From contig NZ_CP048020.1 in assembly GCF_010365865.1 (NCBI RefSeq), forward strand, positions 1,178,001 to 1,242,000: 64,000 nucleotides of DNA, written 5' to 3'. This document shows positions 58,917 through 64,000 of the stretch, piece by piece. The DNA comes from Treponema vincentii (GTDB lineage Bacteria > Spirochaetota > Spirochaetia > Treponematales > Treponemataceae). The notes under the pieces were generated by a model that made no database searches, was not told the DNA's origin, and worked only from the letters and a program-made list of their open reading frames with translations. The translations under genes and the position numbers were made by a program. Each line of letters starts with the position of its first letter. Position 1 is the stretch's first letter.

Positions 58917-59958
58917 ACTGTACCTCCCGCGCATTAAAAAACGCAATACTTAAAAACAGCGCGATGAATCCTGAGTACACAATAAAAAATAACGACGCTG
59001 AATCGTATTCGTGCAGGATATTGATGTTGTATAATGTATCTGTAAAAAGCGCGATGGGGTTTATTTTACTCAGAATCGGAACCGAAGCATCCAACGCGGT
59101 TTTGACACTGACACTCATCATACCGGATAAAAAGGAGAGAAACAGCGAACTGAACACGCCTATCATCACTTTTGTGTTTTCCGTCAGTTTGGGAATTGAG
59201 CCGATACAGAGGCCGAAGGCGGTTCCGAACAGATTTGCATAGATCAACAGCGGAACCGTTACCGCAAAATCCGTGATGAGGTTAAGTTTTAACACAAGCA
59301 TCACATAGCCGATGTATAAAAGATTCGATGCAAGGTTAAAGCAGACAAAGAAAAGAACGCCGGAAAGATATAGTCTGAACCGCTTGATAGGCGCTGCGGA
59401 CATTCTTACCGCTAATTTTGAAATATTTGCCTGCATGCGTTCGGGGATGGATATTGCACCGAACATACTGTAAATGGAGACCATCGCCAAAAGCGAGTAG
59501 AATAAAATCATCATCGAATTGTTTTGTTCATCCTTACTGTCGATGAACCGTTTCCGGTAAACGGAAGGCGTTATTGGGATACCGAGCGCATCGGTTTGCT
59601 TTATCTGCTCTACTATATTTTTAACGATTGTCTGTGCGGTACCGTCTTTGTATATTCTGATCGATAAATCGTCTGCGATAAACACTTGAATACTGCCTTC
59701 GCGCAAAGCGGCATCGGCAGCATCCTGTTCCATCGAGATAACATGCACTATCGGAATAAAATTAAGGATGACTCGGTGGGGATTTGTTTTGGTAATGCCG
59801 GTGTTTATAGCGGTACTTAATCCCCGTGTACTGATGGCGGAGAAGATCACAAAAAATAGCGACGATAACAGGATCGGATATGCTACCGTCCAAAACATTC
59901 CTTGCACCGTCGAGATCATCGAAATTGCCGTGTACTTTAATTCGCGTAAAAAATTCAT
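58903..59958 (-). CDS. ABC-2 type exporter permease (first)
   Basis: 351 residues. An N-terminal helix, an extracytoplasmic domain and five C-terminal membrane helices, as in the ABC-2 family (MNFLRELKYTAISMISTVQGMFWTVAYPILL...). It is a homologous partner of the next gene, so the exporter is probably a heterodimer of permeases. The start overlaps the ATPase stop (TGATG). Confidence 0.82.
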   Translation of the reverse strand: MNFLRELKYTAISMISTVQGMFWTVAYPILLSSLFFVIFSAISTRGLSTAINTGITKTNPHRVILNFIPIVHVISMEQDAADAALREGSIQVFIADDLSIRIYKDGTAQTIVKNIVEQIKQTDALGIPITPSVYRKRFIDSKDEQNNSMMILFYSLLAMVSIYSMFGAISIPERMQANISKLAVRMSAAPIKRFRLYLSGVLFFVCFNLASNLLYIGYVMLVLKLNLITDFAVTVPLLIYANLFGTAFGLCIGSIPKLTENTKVMIGVFSSLFLSFLSGMMSVSVKTALDASVPILSKINPIALFTDTLYNINILHEYDSASLFFIVYSGFIALFLSIAFFNAREVQYDSL

Positions 59959-60908
59959 CAGTCCCGCAGCTCCTTTCCCGTAAGCTCTAAGAAAATGTCG
60001 CTGAGGCTGGGACGTTCGGAATACAACTTGCGATATGCGAGCTGCCGTTTATTGATAAAGAGGATCAGTTCGTTTAAGTTGTTGATGGAGTTTTCAAAAG
60101 TGATCAGCCATTCCGAACCGTTTTGTACAACGCCGGTTACGTGCGGAATGGTTTTCAATGCTTCCATTATACTGTCAGCGGTATCGTGCAGACCGACAAA
60201 CTCAACGACAACTTTTTCGCTGGTGCGGATAAGGTCTTTCAACTCGTCAAAGGTACCGTTTGCAATATCCCGCCCGTTATCCATAATCACCATCCGGTCG
60301 CAAAGCTGTTCCGCTTCTTCAAGGTAGTGCGTGGTGTACACAATGGTGCTGCCGTTTTGCGCCAGCTTCCTGATACCGGAAAGAATAAAGTTTCTGCTCT
60401 GCGCATCGACGGCAACGGTCGGTTCGTCCAAAAAAATGAGTTCCGGCTTATGCGCAATGCCGCAGGCAATATTGAGCCTCCGTAATAATCCGCCGGACAG
60501 CTTTTTCGCTTTATACGATTCGTAGTTGTTAAGACCGACAAAGTCGATTGCTTCCTCTACCAGTTTTTTTCGTTCGGCTCCGTTATCGATGTACAGTCCG
60601 CAAAAGTAGTCGATGTTTTGTTTAACTGTAAAATCGTAATAGACGGATACTTCCTGCGGCACAAGGCCGATTTTCCGTTTTATTGCAAAAGCGTCGGGAC
60701 GCATCGGCTCATCAAAAATCCTGATCTCGCCTTTATCGTACTTTAACAGCGAAAGGATGCAGTTGATTGCCGTTGTCTTACCGCAGCCGTTCGGCCCCAA
60801 CAGCCCCAGCACTTCTCCTTTTGCAACGTCCAAATTAAAATGATCCAATGCGATTTTTTCTTTATACCGCTTAACCAGATTTTTTACCGATAATACCGGT
60901 GTGCTCAT
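59958..60908 (-). CDS. ABC exporter ATPase subunit
   Basis: 316 residues. Walker A GLLGPNGCGKTTAI, signature LSGGLLRRLNIACGI, Walker B LIFLDEPTVAVDAQSR and H-loop TTHYLEE are all present. A C-terminal domain of about 90 residues follows, typical of ABC-2 drug, antibiotic or lipid exporters. ATG at 60908 with SD GAGGAGAA is preferred over the frame start at 60938. It energises the two permeases encoded directly downstream. Confidence 0.93.
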   Translation of the reverse strand: MSTPVLSVKNLVKRYKEKIALDHFNLDVAKGEVLGLLGPNGCGKTTAINCILSLLKYDKGEIRIFDEPMRPDAFAIKRKIGLVPQEVSVYYDFTVKQNIDYFCGLYIDNGAERKKLVEEAIDFVGLNNYESYKAKKLSGGLLRRLNIACGIAHKPELIFLDEPTVAVDAQSRNFILSGIRKLAQNGSTIVYTTHYLEEAEQLCDRMVIMDNGRDIANGTFDELKDLIRTSEKVVVEFVGLHDTADSIMEALKTIPHVTGVVQNGSEWLITFENSINNLNELILFINKRQLAYRKLYSERPSLSDIFLELTGKELRD

Positions 60909-61047
60909 ACATTCTCCTCGTCTATTCGGCTGTTTCATCAGCCGTTTCCCTTTCCGTCAATTCAGGTATGCGTATTGTACGCTTTTGTCCAATCTAAAAA
61001 AAGTGTGCAATATCATATCGGCGTATGACATTTGTCATTGGTCTTCT

Positions 61048-61650
61048 CTATTTCGTATAATAATACACAAGGAGCTGTGTGCGGTCGCGCAGATTCAGTT
61101 TTTCCAATATCGAAGAAATGTAGTTACGAACAGTACCTTCGCTTAAAGAAAGGCGCTGCGCAATTTCCTTATTATTCAGTCCGTCCGCTAATAAATCCAT
61201 CACATCGTTTTCGCGGGAGTTCAATTCTTTAAATGATTTCCGTTCCTGTTTTGCAACGGGAAGGTTTGTAATAATTTCGGAATCGAAGACAACGCTTCCC
61301 GCTGCAACGGCGTGCAGTGCAGGAGCCAGTAGGCGGATATTCTGTTTTAAAATATAGCCTTTGCACCCGAAATTAACAGCCCGCATAATGTATTCTTCGT
61401 CATTAAAAGTTGTCAGTAATAATATTTTTGCGTCTTTGTTTTGCGCAAGGATTTTTTCCGCAACCTCGATACCGCTCATTTTTTGCATACGGATATCCAT
61501 AAGCAAAATATCAGGCTTATATCGTTCAAATAGCTCTTCGGCTTCCGTTCCGTCAGAACCGCAGGCAACAACCGCAAAATTATTCGCCGTCAAAATTGTT
61601 TTAAGCGATTGTATTACCAGTGGATCATCATCTATTATTACGATATTCAT
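61048..61650 (-). CDS. NarL/LuxR-type response regulator
   Basis: 200 residues. Receiver domain with acidic D8/D9, phospho-acceptor D52 (LLMDIRM), T80/T81 and K102. The C-terminal LuxR helix-turn-helix is ELNSRENDVMDLLADGLNNKEIAQRLSLSEGTVRNYISSILEKLNLRDRTQLL. It is the partner of the histidine kinase encoded upstream and probably controls the ABC exporter operon downstream, as in many peptide-responsive kinase/regulator/transporter sets. Confidence 0.93.
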   Translation of the reverse strand: MNIVIIDDDPLVIQSLKTILTANNFAVVACGSDGTEAEELFERYKPDILLMDIRMQKMSGIEVAEKILAQNKDAKILLLTTFNDEEYIMRAVNFGCKGYILKQNIRLLAPALHAVAAGSVVFDSEIITNLPVAKQERKSFKELNSRENDVMDLLADGLNNKEIAQRLSLSEGTVRNYISSILEKLNLRDRTQLLVYYYTK

Positions 61651-61672
61651 TGTATGCCTCCGTAAAATGGTA

Positions 61673-62785
61673 TCATTTTTTTGGAAATGTTATATGCACC
61701 TTAAAACCGTCTTGGGAATAAAAATGAATGGTGCCGTTATGTCTTGCGGCAATTTCGCTTAAAACGGTAAGCCCGATTCCCTTAACGCACGGTTCGGTAT
61801 CGGAACAGACTGTTCCGTTATCCTGTACCGATACCGAATAAAATGCAGGATGCTCTAAAATACTGATTACCATTGCCGAAGCACCGCTGTGTTTTAAGGT
61901 GTTTGAAAGACATTCTTTTATTACCGAAAGAATGTCGTATTTTAACGTATACGGCATCGTTTCCGTTTTACAAGTTAGACGAATATGCAAGGTCTGCGTA
62001 GACGAAGCAATCAACTTTTCGATGCCGGTTTGCAAATCGAACGAATCGTTATGCAGATTATGAAGACAATTACGTATTTCGGTCAATCCCGCTTCCAGCG
62101 AATGTTGTAACATATTGAGATTTGTTTTTACCTCATCCTGCACGGTAATATACTGTAATGCATTAACCTGCACTATGGCGGCACTAATGGTATGACCGAT
62201 CGAGTTATGCAGTTCTCCCGAAATACGATTCCGTTCAGCTAAGATCGCTGCTTCTAAATTTTTCAGCGCTTCATTTTGCAAATGCCGTTTTTGAACCTCG
62301 TTTTGAAGAGTGCGTTCGGTAAGCGAATCCTGCAAGGCTGTAAATTGTTTGGAAATACTATCGTATCGTTTTTTTTCGATTGCATAAAAAAAGATGATGG
62401 CGGTAAAAACAAAGAACGGAATGTTTAAGCAGGTAAGAGTGCAGCTTAAAATAATTACTTTAACTGCGATTTCTTTCGCATTGAAAAAAAGCGACGGTGT
62501 TTGCCGTTTGGGATGTTCTTTTTTCCCGCTGCCAAAATCTGACATATCGAAATCCGAAACTAAAAGCACCGGTGAGAAAAACAGGATGGCCTTACCTAAG
62601 GCAAACACTGCGAGTATAAAAAGGCCAAAGCATGCTATTCTCAGTTTTTTGTTTTCCGTCATTTCCAGCCAAAGAGAAAGTGAAAAGAAGACTATAAAAT
62701 AATGCACTGTCGAAACGCCGCTGGTCTGCATCAAAAAAAGAGCACACAAAAGATTGATCAAAAATAAACGTACTAGGACAATCAT
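61673..62785 (-). CDS. sensor histidine kinase (HisKA_3 / LiaS-DesK type)
   Basis: 370 residues. About five membrane helices in the first 135 residues without a large sensor domain, then a coiled coil and a HisKA_3 dimerisation domain with phosphorylated H193 (AERNRISGELHNSIGHTIS). A HATPase domain follows (VIKECLSNTLKHSGAS; GIGLTVLSEIAARHNG). Such intramembrane-sensing kinases often respond to membrane-active compounds and regulate ABC exporters. It is followed after 22 bases by its response regulator. Confidence 0.9.
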   Translation of the reverse strand: MIVLVRLFLINLLCALFLMQTSGVSTVHYFIVFFSLSLWLEMTENKKLRIACFGLFILAVFALGKAILFFSPVLLVSDFDMSDFGSGKKEHPKRQTPSLFFNAKEIAVKVIILSCTLTCLNIPFFVFTAIIFFYAIEKKRYDSISKQFTALQDSLTERTLQNEVQKRHLQNEALKNLEAAILAERNRISGELHNSIGHTISAAIVQVNALQYITVQDEVKTNLNMLQHSLEAGLTEIRNCLHNLHNDSFDLQTGIEKLIASSTQTLHIRLTCKTETMPYTLKYDILSVIKECLSNTLKHSGASAMVISILEHPAFYSVSVQDNGTVCSDTEPCVKGIGLTVLSEIAARHNGTIHFYSQDGFKVHITFPKK

Positions 62786-63031
62786 ATCGATAAAACCGTC
62801 TGCTGTCTTCGCGAAGCTTCTATGGTATTCACATGTACGATAGACTTTTTACGGCCTGGTGTCTAGCTTAATAAACTAAAAAAGATGACAAATGTCACGG
62901 TACCCAATGACGTTTCTCACTGACTTTTTTAGAATAAACTTCTATAATACCGGCTTGAGGTACATAAAGAGGCTTTCGCAATCTGTTTTTCCAACGGAAA
63001 TTGCTGAAATTTCTACAATGAGGATGATACT

Positions 63032-63790
63032 ATGAAGATACGGACCGTTACGGCGGTGTTTACAGCGTTGCTATGTATGTGTGTAATGCCGTTGTGCGCT
63101 CAAGAAGCGTATAATAATTTTTTAAAGTTTAAAATCAATCTCTATAATGCGGAAAGCAAAGAAGCCATTCAAAATCGCATTGAAGCATACCGAAAGAACA
63201 TTGAAGCGTCAAATCTTAACGAAGAAGAAAAACTAACGCTTTTTACGCTGCTGACAGTCGAGCAGACTGATATGGCGGACAAAGCAAACGCAAAGCAAAA
63301 TTACCTTCTTTTGACCGAGCAAAACGATCGGTGCAAAGCGTTTATGGAAGGTAAAAAAGACAGCGAGGTAAATGTATGGCTGCTTGTCGGCTGGGCGGAT
63401 ATTAAATCTCGATTGGCAGGGTTTTCATCAGGGCAGACGATGTACGATGAAGCGCTCCGTTCCCGTCATCTCTATGAAGAGGCGCTTAAACAAGATAAGA
63501 AGTTCCCGCAAGGACACCTTTCATACGGACTCTGGTTATTCTTTGCCCCTCCTATTGCAGGCGGAGGAGCCGATGCTGCACTGAAAGCATTTTCAAAAGC
63601 GGTTTCGTACTCAGAAACACCGGAGGAAAAATACTTCGCACTGCTGTACCGTTCACAAGCATATATCGCACTTGAAAACCCAAAAAAAGCTGCTGCCGAT
63701 TTACGTGCTGCACATGACCTTTTCCCTAAAGAAACCTTTACGCAACTGGTAAGCGAAGGAAATAAAAATGGCAAACTATTTTTTGAATAA
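63032..63790 (+). CDS. exported protein with TPR-like repeats
   Basis: 252 residues with a signal peptide ending at LCAQE (about residue 24). The body is helical with TPR-like units (AYRKNIEASNLNEEEKLTLFTLLTVEQTDMADKA, and later EEKYFALLYRSQAYIALENPKKAAADLRAAHDLFP) and a Pro/Gly turn APPIAGGGADAALKAFSKAV, similar to TatT-type TPR proteins. Periplasmic location and a protein-protein role are likely; no specific function is assigned. The next gene starts inside its 3' end, so they are coupled. It is divergent from the two-component operon. Confidence 0.75.
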   Translation: MKIRTVTAVFTALLCMCVMPLCAQEAYNNFLKFKINLYNAESKEAIQNRIEAYRKNIEASNLNEEEKLTLFTLLTVEQTDMADKANAKQNYLLLTEQNDRCKAFMEGKKDSEVNVWLLVGWADIKSRLAGFSSGQTMYDEALRSRHLYEEALKQDKKFPQGHLSYGLWLFFAPPIAGGGADAALKAFSKAVSYSETPEEKYFALLYRSQAYIALENPKKAAADLRAAHDLFPKETFTQLVSEGNKNGKLFFE

Positions 63791-64000
63791 ACGCGCGGTG
63801 CTGTTCGTGTGGTGCGCGGCGCTGTCTGTGTATGCATACACGGAAATTCCCGCTGCTCAAAATGCGCCGCTACCTCAGGAGCAAACACAAACGGAAATGA
63901 CCGCTGCCGTCAGCCAAGCGCAGGCACCTGTTCAGGGCATATTGTCTATTACCGACTGCAAAGCTCTTGAAGAACAGTATTACCGGATGCAGTCATTCGA
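63768..64000 (+). CDS. exported protein, N-terminal part only (runs off the window)
   Basis: ATG at 63768, with SD AAGGA 7 bases upstream, opens a frame to the right edge (77 codons). It overlaps the previous gene by 23 bases. The N-terminus (ANYFLNKRAVLFVWCAALSVYAYTEIPAAQ) is a signal peptide. A Gln/Pro/Ala-rich stretch follows, and then GILSITDCKALEEQYY. No family can be named from this part. Translational coupling suggests it works with the TPR protein. Confidence 0.7.
   Translation, partial: MANYFLNKRAVLFVWCAALSVYAYTEIPAAQNAPLPQEQTQTEMTAAVSQAQAPVQGILSITDCKALEEQYYRMQSF

Overview
The window reads as chromosomal DNA of a host-associated Treponema. Three things support this. It has spirochaete-specific genes: flagellar sheath protein FlaA, a second FliG, a CheA / CheW-CheR / CheX / CheY operon, a spiro-SPASM protein and a TatT-TatP-DctQM lipoprotein/TRAP system. 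It has the Stickland-type set thioredoxin reductase / thioredoxin / selenoprotein GrdA known from T. denticola. It also has many lipoproteins. Base composition looks mid-40s % GC by eye, which suggests a relative of the T. vincentii / T. medium group rather than T. denticola itself; that placement is inference.

Layout. 1-857 is a minus-strand SUMF1-type lipoprotein running off the left edge. 858-1922 has no intact gene but holds an octamer tandem repeat, an inverted repeat, gene debris and a dense array of hairpins. 1923-12795 is minus-strand: KamA/EpmB-like radical SAM enzyme, M20 peptidase, ParE-type topoisomerase subunit, PreP-like M16 protease, FliG-like protein and a chemoreceptor. 12838-13793 has a candidate small ORF and a 500-bp deletion derivative of an ISAs1-type element. 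13846-18016 carries a small conserved gene and the TPAT-TRAP transporter. 18038-20004 has PcnB (minus) and a hemerythrin (plus). 20135-28103 is a maltodextrin locus (PulA, MalE lipoprotein, neopullulanase, MalF, MalG) without its ATPase. 28201-30925 is an accessory patch: truncated DUF4143 ATPase, direct repeats, BspA-like leucine-rich lipoprotein, unknown protein. 31019-32934 is trxB (frameshifted), trxA and grdA (in-frame Sec UGA). 33071-37933 is the chemotaxis operon, followed by a degenerate response regulator (minus). 38911-49746 runs from cell envelope to flagellar surface: two GerMN proteins, a spiro-SPASM / glycosyltransferase / trifunctional CMP-sugar protein / ATP-grasp cluster, a cell-wall amidase and FlaA. 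49826-57589 is mostly housekeeping: alarmone-synthetase-like TPR protein, S20, HU, Lnt, bactofilin, PncC, Rho, L31, hemolysin III. 57750-62785 is a minus-strand histidine kinase / response regulator / ABC-2 exporter operon. 63032-64000 has two exported proteins, the second cut by the right edge.

The main unexplained signal is intergenic. Several loci (1654-1890, 6220-6319, 22192-22311, 25602-25820, 36860-36954) contain strings of near-perfect hairpins. Between loci the stem sequences differ with compensating changes, while loop sequences and hairpin order are partly kept; a GGA core appears in many loops on one strand. A second family (19375, 20031, 23577, 32398, 56583) has a CTAAAAA...TTTTTAG stem. 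Together they look like dispersed structured elements under selection for base pairing. The GGA loops resemble CsrA-binding hairpins, but that reading is a hypothesis.
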